DNA of 64,000 nt, from contig JAMKCH010001622.1 in the NCBI GenBank assembly GCA_023653785.1, positions 1-64,000 on the forward strand. The letters run 5' to 3'. This document shows positions 22,437-33,824 of the stretch, one piece after another. The stretch's first letter is position 1. Every line of letters begins with the position of its first letter. The notes under the pieces are model-generated. The model made no database searches and had not been told where the DNA came from. It saw only the letters and a list, made by a program, of their open reading frames with translations. Source of the stretch: Ophioderma brevispina. Its lineage: Eukaryota > Echinodermata > Ophiuroidea > Amphilepidida > Ophiodermatidae. A program made the translations under genes and the position numbers.

Positions 22437-22974
22437 AGCAATAACAGCACATTTTCTGAAGAGCGCCCCCAATTTTCTGGATATTTTGAGATTTTTGCAC
22501 AGTTGCATTGGTAATTGACTAGTGAACGATACCTGTGAATGGTAGAGCTCACAACCCTCTATGTGTCGCAAAAGAAGGAATTTTGTAATTAGAATAATTA
22601 ATATCGGAGATCTCTGATAATAATTCAGCTGCTGCTGGAAACGTCCTTCCAATATGAAATAGCCGGGAAATTGCGATAAGCAGGTGTCTAAGCTCATCCT
22701 TTAGTTGTTCCGTCGGTTCAGACAAGTCAAGTTAGAGGGCATTTTTGTGAGGTGACACTATTTCATCATGGACAGACATAAATTTAGCGTTTCCAGCTCC
22801 ACCATTACAATCAGGGATCCCAATTCTAGAAATCGCTTCTCTTATGACAAATACAGATTTTTTTAGGATTACCACTCGCAGGTATAGTTTACTAGACAAT
22901 TACCAACACAACTGTGCAAAAATCTCAAATTTTGAAAATTGGGGGCGCTCTTCAAAAAATGTGCTGTTATTGCT
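22437..22974 (+). mobile_element. TTAA foldback MITE family A, copy 3
   Basis: A 538 bp element with ends AGCAATAACAGCACATTTT and the exact inverted counterpart, flanked on both sides by TTAA (22433-22436 and 22975-22978). Both arms, about 260 bp each, are imperfect inverted copies sharing GAAGAGCGCCCCCAATTTT, TTTTTGCACAGTTG and TTGGTAATTG. The centre is near ATATCGGAGATCTCTGATA. TTAA target sites are the signature of piggyBac-type transposases. There is no coding capacity, so the element depends on a transposase encoded elsewhere. Confidence 0.85.
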
Positions 22975-23334
22975 TTAAACAAGTATTTTGCTTGGCCAAA
23001 TATTACCCATTTTGCCAATTGTGTGTTAAAAGCATTTCTGGCCATAAAATTGATCAATTACTAGGAATTTGGCTATTTTTTCATGTGCATGAGTATACAA
23101 GTTAGTATAGAAACCTCATAGTCAGTGGCAACGTTCATTAGTGGGGCAATAAAGGAAACATCTAAAAGGAACATTTCCTGGGCCTTAAATTTTATTGGGA
23201 TAATGAGAAAAATATGGATTTCTCTTCTGATACCAAAATCTAGAGTTAGAGTAAAGTGGGGGATGAGGTTTTAGATTAGGTCACCCACCTTTAAATGTTA
23301 TGAGTGAAAAAGTACCCAATTTGGGTCAATCAAC

Positions 23335-23570
23335 ATTTATTTTGTCGTCTGCGAAGCAAGCAGGGATTGCTTTGGTAGTTAGTCTGTTTGTCTGTGGTAA
23401 AAATGTTGACCCAAATGTCAACCCTAAACATAATCGCCTGCTGTTTTTCACATATGTGCGCACATTTTAATGACACATGGATAAAATGGTCATTGGGTAG
23501 TGACCCACATGTTGGTGACCTCATGTGACCTTTGTCCCCATTCAAAACCATGATGGCAGATGCCACTCCA
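23335..23570 (+). repeat. Dispersed repeat family G, copy 2
   Basis: Duplicate of 20228-20475 and related to 35840-36080. It ends in GTTGGTGACCTCATGTGACC, followed by TTTG, which carries nuclear-receptor-like TGACCT half-sites. Non-coding. Confidence 0.6.
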
Positions 23571-23852
23571 CTTTTAATTGAATGCTGTATTTTTATTAAT
23601 TTTACAAAGTATTCTGTGGGGCGTACAAAATTATGTTTTCAGCTCTCACATCAAAAAAGATTGAAATACCTCTGTGAAACTTTACAGATGGGTATTGGGG
23701 TCACGAGGCCTTCAATCAAGATGAAAACTGTATATAGACTAAAAAATAAAGTTAGTTATTAGCAACTAAGATAAGATTTACTGAGGTTAGAACCCACAAT
23801 CAAGTGATCTATAATCAATAGCACAATCCACTGTGTTTCGAAATGTGCCTGA

Positions 23853-24103
23853 AATGTACATGATACTTACGAAAGGGCACATGATACTTACAAAAGGGCA
23901 CATGATACTTACAAAAGGGCACATGATACTTACCAAAAGGGCACATGATACTTACCAAAAGGGCACATGATACTTACAAAAGGGCACATGATACTTACAA
24001 AAGGGCACATGATACTTACAAAAGGGCACATGATACTTACAAAAGGGCACATGATACTTACAAAAGGGCACATGATACTTACAAAAGGGCACATGATACT
24101 TAA
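23853..24103 (+). repeat. 21-nt minisatellite, about 12 copies
   Basis: The unit GGGCACATGATACTTACAAA plus one A (21 nt; two units have an extra C) repeats about 12 times with almost no divergence. Because 21 is divisible by 3, minus-strand frames show seven-residue repeats (CPFVSIM, or CKYHVPF in another frame); these are not genes. Duplication copy 1 has a single unit-like sequence at the equivalent place (near 20770). The unit is not CRISPR-like because there are no spacers. Confidence 0.9.
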
Positions 24104-24824
24104 CAAAATATGAACTAAAGCTACTACACAGGACATAACCAATATGTAATATTCTATGAGTAATAATGAACGCTGCCACTGACTATGAGGTTCCTTAACT
24201 AATCATATTCATGATGTCTTGTATGAAGAATATGCCGATTTCTATGGCCAGGAATGTTATATTTCACAGAAAGATTGCATGCAGGGGATTCAACGTGACT
24301 CGCCAATTGTCACTGGATTTTTTGCAATGATTATTTGTTTTATAGCCAGGGGTAGGACATGCCAACCTAACAGCAACAGCAATTCAAAACGGCACAACTT
24401 CCGTGTCTAGCTGTTTCAAAGACTTAAGAGTAGGAGGGCGCTCTTTACCATATCGAACGTTACACACAATACTTTACTAAAGACTATGCCTGGTCACGAA
24501 TATTTAACATCTAATGACCGTTATTGGAAATTACACTATTTTGTTGCGGGGTTAATCCACAAACCCCGACGGATTTTGAAGCCAAAGTAATTTTTTTCGT
24601 AATTTAATCATGATAGTTCTAAGATCTTTTGAACACAGGTTTAAGAGATGATTTTTTTTAAATGTCCTTGGGACTGAGACTGGCATAGTAATATGAACGT
24701 AACAGTTCCACAAATACCGTTTGGAAAATCCCCAATGCCCAAATCGAGCATCTCGTGTCCTACCCCCCTGTTATAAGCTCCATTTTCTAGCATGTTTGCT
24801 GCTTTGCACTTACAAAATTGGCTT

Positions 24825-27800
24825 GCATTGTTTTGTTCTATCCTCCGCCTGCACGTCCTCCAACCCAACTTGCAGGCTAAACAGCATGACATTCCCCTGT
24901 GAATGCAGCCCCTAGATTACCAATGCCTGATGGTACTAACAACCCTGCCCAACCCCCCTGGGCAAGAGACCGGAAAAGAACGTCTTTGAGAAGGCCCTCG
25001 CCACTAGCACTGCCGTCAGACCAGGTGATTTATATTGTTGTGGTGTTAGGCTATACACATAACAATTTTGTTGGGAAAGACGTATGTGCCCTGTTACATC
25101 AAAGGTGTTTCTTGTTGGCCATGGCATAAACACTAATTAGCCAAAACTATTAACTAAATAAAATATCAGATTCTCATATAGCCCTCCCTTGTTACTTTTT
25201 GGGATAAGGCCAAACTTTTTTTTATTTTGCAATTTTCTTAAATTAATGTTTTCTTTCCTGAAATTTTGATGGATGGTAGGCTTAATTGTGTTATTAATCA
25301 ATGACAGTCACTTTCATGTGATTTTAAAGACCTGGGGGTCTATTCCTTGTAAAATTAAAATTAAAAAAAAGCCTCACCGGTTTTCTGATGCGGCTGAAAG
25401 TTGATGGTAATATTAATTTTCGGGGTAAACAGCCATATTTAAGCATCATTTAGTAAAAAAATAAAAAAACACCCTCCCTCCTCACTTTTCAGAGGCCACT
25501 GCTATGAGAAACTAAAATTGATTTTAAGGGGCCTTATCTTTGGGGTTAGCAGCTTTAGTGTTATGAAAAGTGCAGAATTTGTCTTGTCTAGCTGTTATAC
25601 ATTCCAGATAACAGAGGCACCAATACAGTATTTGTGGAGATATATTTTTGAAAAACAAACATGAGGTACCATATGATGTAGCATGGCGCATATATTTAAT
25701 ACAATTTGATCCACTGGACCAAATCAAGTTGTGATGAAATTGAGTTATGCATTTTTTATCTTGTCTGGAATCTAAGCTTTCAAAAATTGCAATCCTTTCA
25801 TATTAATATTTACATATTTGTATGCTTTTTCTTGCATAATGTTATATTAAAATCAGTTTAATCATTTCTGACTTGGACTGGGTGGATCATACCATAGCAC
25901 ATATATTGTATGTTTTTTCCTGTGACACTTCTAACTTCCTGCTAACAACAAATAGCACTATGAGCTAGTACAAAATCATACCCATGGCACAGTTCAATAG
26001 CTTTCATTCACCATTGTATATTAAGCAAATACACCCCCTGTATTTTAGTATGATTTATGATACCCAGAACATGCATGGTCAGCTGTAGTTAACATGTGCC
26101 CATCCAAGGCTACTGAACTGAGTCCTTAGTAGATCAGCATTACCCATAGTGAATACTCTCTTGTATCTCAAGTAGTTAAATCTTTGAAATCAAAACCTAG
26201 AAGCAAAATTTAAGTATTTGTCTTGTTATTATGAAAACAAATATACAAATATAAAGTTACAAAATGTACCTGAAAGTAAACTCATCCCATGCAATTATTG
26301 TTTAAAAGTCAACATTTATTTTAATTATCAGTAGTTTAGTAAGGTATAATGAACATGACCAAAGTTACATATTTACATTTTGTATAACATAATGATATGC
26401 ATATTGAATTTGAGGTTTTGAATTCAAGCTTAATTACGTGCATATGAGATGCAAGATTCTTCCTGCTCAATGTTGGACTACGCATGCAAATTTCATGTTG
26501 TGAAAATCAACTCAACTTTTAAACAAAATTTATGTGTGCATGTTAGCTTATGCTGTGTGCAGTGAATTTTTTTTTGCCAAAAGAGGGCTTTGTTTTTGTA
26601 GTGAGCCCTCTGTTGATGGCCTTTAGAGTCAGCTAGTCCATCCATCTGTTTAGCCATTGTAAGCTGCTGCTTGTTGACGGTGTGAGTGCTCGTGATTAGT
26701 GTGTTGACCATCCTGTCAATGTGTGTTTATGTGACTAACTGTTATGTTTTTTTATGGAGGGCCCACGTTATATTCTTTGAATTAGTGACCGCGCGATAGC
26801 CGAAACTGTAAATTCTAGTTTATTTTTGTTTTTAATTTAAAATTATGTATTATAATGGCTATTTTAGATATCATCATGAAAAAATACCTTCAAATGAGTA
26901 CAACAGCCTAGTCTTATTAGGTGGTTTCCCCATCTTGGTGTGTTATAGCCAAGGTTTAACTTTTGTAATCACGAGTATCAATGTCCAGGGTGAGTCTACA
27001 AAAAGTCAACCCAATTGAAAATTTTTTTATGGACCCCCGTTGTGCTATTCATAAAGATTCTTTTTGTAGTACGTCCACTGTTTTATTACTCTCAAAAAGA
27101 AAAAAAAACCGGTGTTTGAAATAACTACACGTTCAAAGTTAGTTTACGAGTGAAAGTAACCCAAGTGCAAGACCGAACAAAATGCTAGTGAGCCTGAAGA
27201 GTGTTTGGTTTGATTTGCATATCCTCCATTAATTACACATTTGGGATAAATTCAGTTAAGACCAGTGGCATACCTCCCCCCCCTAACCAGTGGTGAGGGA
27301 TGGAGGGGTACGGAGTCGGGAGCAGAACCCCACCCACACTCAAAAATCCTTGTTGTTGGGGTAACAGATGAGGAGCTCAAAGTTGTACCAGACCTTGTCT
27401 TTTGAATTTTCAGAGGAGCTTAAAAGCTCATCTAGGCTCCCTGAGGCGAGCTGCAGAACTTTTTTAAAGCTCCCAAATTCTGGCTGTAACGAGCTTTTCA
27501 AGCATATAGCAGCATAGCAAGCAGGACCGGCACTGATTGGACCAGAAGCAGTTAAGCCATGCATTTTTCATTCATGTTACATAAGCATTGTTAATTACTG
27601 CAATCAAGTTAGTACAAGTTAGTTACATACTTAGACTGTCCTCAAGAATTTTAATTAATTAATTACCATGTGTTCGATGTTTATCATTCAAGTGTATTAA
27701 TTTTCAAAGAATTATTCCCCCAGGCCCTTGAAGGACCTCGAACAGAGCGGATTTTTTTTTTCATTTTGAAATCATAGTCGTCTAGACTAGGGGAGAGTAA

Positions 27801-28400
27801 ACTGGGCATGCACTAACATTCAAACATATCAGTACAAATGTAGAAACCTTAAGTCGGCAACAGTCCGTCATATTTAGTCGAATTATCTTAAAACTAATTG
27901 GGAAGCTAGCTTCACTTTTCATTAATAATGGCGATTCACGATCTGTCCCGTATCCATAACGTGTGTCCTTGTCCAGTATGTCTTATGTTCGAGTTCTTAC
28001 TAATAGGGCGACTCCTTCCACGGCACTTCCTTTCGTTGAACATGTTTCGTGCATAGTTACAAATCAATTTGACCACTAAGGTGGTAAGCCGTCCTATCGT
28101 TTCTTTCTTCATGTCGAAAATTATCTAAATTCTACTTCAGTAATGTTTGTAAGACCCCTTAACTTCTTTCGCCCGAGGTGCCATATTAAAACTCGGCTCA
28201 ATCAAAACAACCATGGCGATTAACATTGCGAGGCTGCTAATTTTACGACGTTACTTCATGGCATATTTACACTAGTCCGTGTCATTTTTCGTACAACCCG
28301 TCAATGCGTATTTCATTGGAGTTCCGATACATTTGTTGAGTTAATACCCGCTGATATTTGCTCTCGGCACCGATTTACCAACCGTACACACTATTTGAAA
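24825..28400. other. Non-coding, mostly unclassified DNA
   Basis: Contains family D copy 2 at 25950-26150 and a segment near 27340-27565 with several GAGCTT/AAGCTC inverted motifs whose minus-strand frame looks repeat-derived. Short hairpin GAGGGCTTTG...GAGCCCTC near 26583-26612. No gene, RNA gene or other bounded element is recognised. Confidence 0.4.
25950..26150 (-). repeat. Dispersed repeat family D, copy 2
   Basis: Inverted relative to copies at 1080-1288 and 30265-30470. It shares GAGCTAGTA, CATGGCACAGTTCA, CATTCACCATTGTA, TACACCCCCTGTA and the ACTGAACTGAGTCCTT region. It is the most diverged copy. Confidence 0.5.
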
Positions 28401-28690
28401 ATTGCGTGTAACTGGTAACGCATAGTGTTTCGTGATCATTTCCCATTAAATATTGCCAAGGAAGTATTTTGCTGGGTGCCGGCTCAAATACGAAGGAAGA
28501 AAACTCGGCAGCCGGCTTTATAACAGGATGCTCGATAATCGCTCGAACTCAAAGCATTTTAGAATGCGGCGACTGCGGCGATCGCGCGCCCCGCGCAGCC
28601 TCAAAAGACAAGGTCGCTTCGTACAGGGGTCACTTAGGGTCATTGATTTGTGGCATGGGAGACGCGTTTTGGTTAAAATATGTTTAACTT
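28400..28690 (+). other. GC- and CpG-rich patch
   Basis: A local rise in GC and CpG, densest around 28562-28605 (GCGGCGACTGCGGCGATCGC followed by GCGCCCCGCGCAG). Overlapping frames (for example 28453-28695) have no recognised domain. It could be a promoter or first-exon region of a host gene, or a repeat remnant; nothing decides between them. Confidence 0.3.
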
Positions 28691-29309
28691 TTTAGTGCAT
28701 TGATATCAACTATTCTTGTACCAATAATCCGACACTCATTTGACCTCTGTCCCTGTTTTTAGACTCAGTAGACCACCCTTTACTTATTACTGGCAGTGTT
28801 AAACGTGTAACTTGGAAAGGCACTCACTCATGCTTTGAGGAGAACTCAAACAGGCTGTCCCAAAATTAGCACCAATCAATAGCCCTTGTTTTCCATTTCT
28901 TTCAACTATGAATATCATCTCCTATTCTTTTAGCTGTCAGAAATTAAGATTTTAAAAATTGGACTTGTTTCTCTTAAAAAAAGAAAAAAATATATTTTGC
29001 AAAAGTAGTTTTTTCCCCAGTGTATCCAAAACCAGTAAAAATGTGAAGCACATGCCTTAAAAAACAATCGAGTAGTTGGATGTGCACTATTTGCTTTTAA
29101 TACACCATTTCTGATTAGCTAAATGTTATCACATATTAATTTCAACAACCACTTGAAATGCAGCTTCCAAATATTTTAATCTCAAGCTCTCTTCAGTCCT
29201 TTTCTTACGATGTTGCTGATTGGCTCAATATCACCAAAGTTCCATTATCGCCCAATTGGCACGTAGTGGTTATAGGGAACATGGTTGATAATACATAGAA
29301 GGGTGCTGT

Positions 29310-29990
29310 GTAATACATCTCATCTTGTGAATGCAAAAAGTTCGTAGGTGTAATAGCTGCCATGTGATACATCTGTGTGCTGCCATGCATTAGGCCCAAA
29401 AAAAAAATTGTTTGATTGTCCTCGTCCGACCGACCCTAATTTTGGAAATCAGGAAAAAGTTTTTTTTTCCTTTTACTGTGCAAAAGAATAAACACCGTCC
29501 CTAATTTTGGAAAATTCCTAAAAAGTTTTTTTTTTTTTTGTCATTTTAAACTTTCAAAATGTACAAAAATGTGCTTTAAACAGTTTCTTTGCATGTTTAT
29601 TGGGTTTCATAATGTACAAAGATGCATTTTTGGAGTAAGAACAACTTGATTTTTAGTGTTTGATTAACTTATTACCAAAACAAACATGTTTCAATACAGT
29701 TGCTCTTGATATTAAAAAAAACAAAAAAAAATTCCCGACCGATCCGACCCAACTAAAAAGTCATCTATGGAAATTCAAACAATTTTTTTTTTTTGGCCTT
29801 AGGATACCTCAATTAATCTTTCCTTGAGTCAGTGGCTGTGGAAAGGTTCTTCAGGCAACAGTAAGAACCATTTCAAGAGCCACTGACCAAGGCATTGCCT
29901 AATAGTGTTTGAATGGTATTTCTGACAAATGGGTACAGCTATTGCACTACAACCTTCTTTCTTCACACGGTGATCTGTGATTATATTCCT
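29310..29990 (+). repeat. Foldback repeat family C, copy 1 (with nested MITE)
   Basis: Outer parts match the reverse complement of 54231-54492: left arm with AATAGCTGCCATGTGATACA and TCTGTGTGCTGCC, right part with ATCTTTCCTTGAGTCAGTGG, TTCAAGAGCCACTGACCAA and ACAGCTATTGCACTACAACC. The family ends are inverted copies of one another. A Harbinger-type MITE (29393-29798) is inserted between the two halves. Confidence 0.65.
29393..29798 (+). mobile_element. Harbinger-type MITE with TTA target duplication
   Basis: A 406 bp element with ends GGCCCAAAAAAAAAATTGTT and inverted GGCCAAAAAAAAAAATTGTT, extending to about 29 bp with few mismatches. It is flanked by TTA on both sides (29390-29392, 29799-29801). 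A 3-bp TTA/TWA duplication and GG-starting ends are typical of PIF/Harbinger elements. The interior has CCGACCGACCC near the left and CCGACCGATCCGACCC near the right. Non-coding. It sits inside family C; the related copy at 54231-54492 lacks it. Confidence 0.75.
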
Positions 29991-30264
29991 TGCAACTGTT
30001 AACTCATATTTTTAAAAACAAGCTTTTCAATGCTTTATAAGGCAAGCTTTCTTTTAGCCAATACCCGGTTCCATTTTCACCAAAATAATTCTGTCATATC
30101 ATCAATCATGCATCCAACCTTGGCCCTTTCTCAAGCTTTGTTAAATAATTAGACAGCCAAGCCGAAGTGAGCATGCTTATAGATTGAACTTTTCTAGTTC
30201 AAAAAAGCAACAATTTCCTGTCATCTCTTACAAACTGAAATCTAGGATTAGTTCTTTTCCTGTG

Positions 30265-30470
30265 GTCATTGTCACTATTAGTTACATAATGCTCATCCAC
30301 CAAGGACAAGTTCAGTGGGTTGTACTTGTACATACATTGACGTGCACGAGCTATGTGTGATTTGGGTATCATATGTCATACCAAAACCAGGGGTGTAATT
30401 TTCTATTACATTGGTGAATGAATCTACTGAACTGTTTCCAAGGGAATTGAGAGTTTACTAGCTCATAGTG
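30265..30470 (+). repeat. Dispersed repeat family D, copy 3
   Basis: Same orientation as 1080-1288: TGCTCATCCACCAAGGACA, TTCAGTGGGTTGTAC, AAACCAGGGGTGTAA, CCAAGGGAATTGAGAG, TTTACTAGCTCA. Non-coding. Confidence 0.65.
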
Positions 30471-30869
30471 TGTGCTAACCCTTCCACCGGCAATTATGTG
30501 TAGGTTCCATAAACACATAGTCCTGTGCAACTGAGCTGTTGTGTGGGAAGCCATCTCAAAAGCCACGACCCTCAGACTAGCTTGTTTTGACCACTGGATG
30601 CTTATATCATCCCGCTTTCAAATACAGTCATTAAAAAATGCATAATTTTAATTGTTTTGAAAACAAATAATGACATTTGAATCTTAGTGTCTGCAAACAG
30701 CAGAGATTAATAACAACCTGATGACTAGTAATTGTAATAATTATTACTACCTCTCTCCAGCCCAATAAACCTCTCTACATGAATACCCAAAACTTAACCT
30801 CAAAATAAGGTTTATTTTTGTATAATACTATATGAAATTACATGTACTTGCAATTGTTCTGCTCAGGAT

Positions 30870-31460
30870 TTAATATTCTACCCAAAGATTACTACATGAA
30901 TGTGTTGTGTGTGTATGTATTCTTTTTTTCTGTCAAGAATTAGCCCCCATGCTTGCTTTTCTTGTTCCTTTTTTTTATTGTTGCAAGAATGAAGACTTTG
31001 TATGATGAAAATTATCATTAGTCCACTCCACCAGCAGAGCATAAACAACACATGAACTTTAAACTTGATAGAATGGTAGACCATAGTGACTTCTGGTGCT
31101 GTATAGTTTTTGTGTCCAGATATCTGCTTGGTAATGAATACTAATGAGCTGATTGCATATGGACAAAAGAATATCTTTAATCCCAGTGCCAACAAACCAC
31201 ATACCCCGTGAACTTTTCAATTGGTATGGTAAAATAGACTATGATATATTGGATGACATCTGGATCCCTGTACTTGTGTGTCCAGATATCTGCTTGGTAA
31301 TGAATACTAATGAGCTAATTTGCATATGAACAACAAGAAGATCATTATCCCCGTCCCCCTGTCCCTTTCGCCTCCATACCAACAAAATGCAAAACCAGTG
31401 AATTTTAAGCTGGTAGAGGTGCGAGGCATAATGATTCTGGGGCTGTATAGTCAGCTGTAA
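30870..31460 (+). repeat. Two-unit tandem repeat, period ~166 bp
   Basis: GTGTCCAGATATCTGCTTGG, followed by TAATGAATACTAATGAGCT, occurs at about 31112 and again at 31278, giving a 166 bp period. Flanking text (AACAAACCAC..., AACAAAATGC...AACCAGTGAA) repeats loosely. The ATGAATA.TAATGAGCT and TTTGCAT words are shared with the repeat at 47491-47772, suggesting a common family. Confidence 0.6.
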
Positions 31461-31870
31461 TTAAATGCAAAATGAGAAATAATACATGCAAAGCGATCTA
31501 ATTTGGACCAATTAAATATTGTTAAAATGGTTCGTTCTTTGGAAGAAGTGATAAGTGTCATTCTGTGCATGGGTTTTCATTTAGTCTGTGTTTGTGTTGT
31601 GTGTTGTTTATTCAATAGTCATCATTTTGGTCTTGCATGTCACATTCTTGTATCCTTTTAAATGTGAAGTGTGGTTCTTTTTATGTCAGCATGTGTTTGT
31701 ATGTATGAATGTAATCATGCTATATTATATGGTTACACTATAGTCTGGCAAGTGATCTTTTAGGTCTGGAAAATTATGTATGGTCCTGATGTAATCGGAA
31801 CAGGTTAGACTTGATATGAAATGAAGCAGGAGTGTAACCAGCAATGTCATGCATGGTGTGTGTGTGTGTG

Positions 31871-31884
31871 GGGGGGGGGGGGGG
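31871..31884 (+). repeat. (TG)n then (G)14 tract
   Basis: A short TG microsatellite (about 31856-31870) runs directly into about 14 G residues. Confidence 0.8.
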
Positions 31885-31949
31885 TCAGCACCTTCCATAT
31901 TTTACCAAACATGGCACAACAATTTTAATATCATAACCATCAAACTTAA

Positions 31950-32292
31950 GACACTATCAGTGATTTGCTAAATCAGCAAATCGAAAAAATCATCAAAAAT
32001 CAGATTTTTGCATGTATGTAACAAGTACAGGTAGCCTAACATACCCTGCAAATGATAAGACAGAAGCACCCTAATAGGACAGGACCGGAGATTTTAGTCA
32101 TTACTGTCCGTTCGGACACTTACTACAACACGTAATTGAATGGAGAATCGTATCTTGGAACACTGCCGTTTTCTTCCTTTTCTGTCAATTCTACAGCTGG
32201 AAAAGCTAACTTATGAGAATTATACAGATCATCCTTACTGAAGCTATTCCTGCACAAATTTAAAATCATTTTTCAAATCACTGCTAGTGTAT
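31950..32292 (-). mobile_element. TTAA MITE family E, copy 1
   Basis: The left end GACACTATCAGTGATTTGC follows TTAA (31946-31949), and the right end is AAATCACTGCTAGTGTA. The interior, including TTACTGTCCGTTCGGACACT and TTCCTTTTCTGTCAATTCT, is the reverse complement of 50138-50488. The right flank has lost its TTAA. Non-coding. Confidence 0.7.
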
Positions 32293-32299
32293 GTAACAT

Positions 32300-33475
32300 T
32301 TGCCAAACTGGGTCATGATAATACGGTAATAAGTCAAGTTCATTTGGTGGTGTAGCTGTATAATGTATGTTATTGAGTAACATTGCTGTCTATAATGGTA
32401 TGGTAATTTTTTGTAAAAAGAACAAGATTACCATTAATATTAAATTAGAGTTCTAAAAATAGTTTGAAAGTAGGACACTATCTTGCAGCTGTTTGAAAAT
32501 CTCATTTAGTGACAAAACCAGAAGAAAACACATAATATCAAGAGCTGCACAGTTTGACACTTGATTTAGATATTCCACTAGTTACCCTTGCTGTACAAAA
32601 TTTATGAAATTTATTGCCAGCAAATAGAACATTTCTTTAAAATATAGTTTGCACAGATTTGGATATAGAGGGCGCTATAAACACGCACATCCTGACTTTT
32701 GTAAGCCTATGTGGGAAGTGGGAAGATTCTCGCCATGGATTTTCGATTTTACAGGGGTGATAGCTCTTGAATGCCCTACTTTAAAAGTCAGTTGCCAAAT
32801 GTGTTGAAAGTGCTTAAAGTTGTTTATGCGATTATTTGCATGGAGTCAAAGAGCTGTGACCATGGTAACGAAAATGACATGGTAGTGCCTTTTATCAATT
32901 TGATTCATGTTCTCCAAAACTACAGCAAAATTTGGCAAAAAGTGAATAAGAATCCTATGTCAGGGAAATATTTGCGAAATCGTTGGAAAATTTACAGTAC
33001 ATCCAAAATAGCTGAAAATAAGATTTCTACATACTTGAAAGAAGTCAGCAATTGTGGTTGATATTTTGGTAAAACTTAAAATTTAGGGAATAAAAAAAAA
33101 AACATGTTTGCCATCGGTCATCCTCATGAAATTTCACACAAAGGCCTATTAACTGTAGAACTTGTTGTTTTTGATAATGTTAAAAAAATGAGCAAACTTT
33201 TTCACAAAATAGCACCAGTATTAATGAATCAAAAATCATTTGGCATGCAAATAATACAGACCGCATTTGATATAGTACCTTATCAAAATAAGAAATCTTA
33301 TCAAATAGCATATACTGGTACTATTGTGCAAGCATGAAACTATACCATTAGTACACAAAATATTCATTTTTTCCTGTTAACTATTTATCTAGTTGAGAAC
33401 AGCTTGAGCTAGTTGAGAGATAGTAGGAAGCAAATGAACTTTATTGTGAAACAATCAATGTTATCTTGCATAGAA
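32300..33475. other. Non-coding DNA with unrecognised frames
   Basis: Two consecutive plus-strand frames (32771-33061 and 33104-33337) are open but Lys/Asn/Ile-rich, without known motifs, a splice pattern or homology I recognise. They may be decayed repeat sequence. Nothing else is visible. Confidence 0.35.
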
Positions 33476-33480
33476 ATTAA

Positions 33481-33819
33481 AGGTGCATTTCGTGATTCCA
33501 GCAAACCTCTGTTTTATTTTCTGTTTAACTTAGATATCCTGAGAAACAACTATTCACGAAATGAGTTGAGTCCCTAGATTGCGTTTTTGTGTTATGAGCA
33601 ATTTGCGTTTCCCACGGACCCATAGGGCCACCTGCTGTCATTTCTGTCCGTTTATGGACAGAAAATACAAAATTACAACTTTTTTACCGATACGACCGAA
33701 GTTTGCACGTAAGATTGAGTACACATGGATTTCTAGGCTAAACGGTTACGATGATTAAATATCTCAACTTTTTCGAGGTAAATCGGAGGGACGAGGTTGT
33801 GGATCACGGAAATGAACCT
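33481..33819 (+). mobile_element. TTAA MITE family F, copy 1
   Basis: Ends are AGGTGCATTTCGTGATTCC and the inverted GGATCACGGAAATGAACCT. Left flank TTAA (33477-33480), right flank TTAC, one mismatch from TTAA. Internal palindrome TGTCCGTTTATGGACA near 33645-33660. Related to the truncated copy at 62436-62610. Non-coding, 339 bp. Confidence 0.7.
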
Positions 33820-33824
33820 TTACT

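Larger units (their letters stand above)
21772..24820 (+). repeat. Tandem 3.3 kb duplication, copy 2
   Basis: The cleaner copy of the 18412-21770 segment, starting GATTGGCTTATTACAGGACAC. It lacks the hAT-like insert and the C/T block but carries a 21-nt minisatellite (23853-24103) absent from copy 1. The shared right part ends after the CCCAAATCGAGC and CTACCCCCCTGTT landmarks, near 24780-24825. No coding gene is inside either copy. Confidence 0.8.

Noticed and set aside
23853..24103. CRISPR-like array
   Set aside because: Units are contiguous with no spacers, and the context is animal DNA. The same applies to the satellite at 40111-40925.
23930..24179. Heptapeptide-repeat proteins on the minus strand
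   Set aside because: Direct translation of the 21-nt minisatellite; flanks are non-coding and the duplicate copy lacks the array.
27250..27545. hAT MITE with CAGTGGCATACC left end
   Set aside because: A CACTG-like right end exists near 27535, but the flanking octamers do not match, so there is no target-duplication support.
32771..33337. Two adjacent plus-strand frames as a small gene
   Set aside because: Lys/Asn-rich, separated by stops, no known motif and no convincing splice sites.
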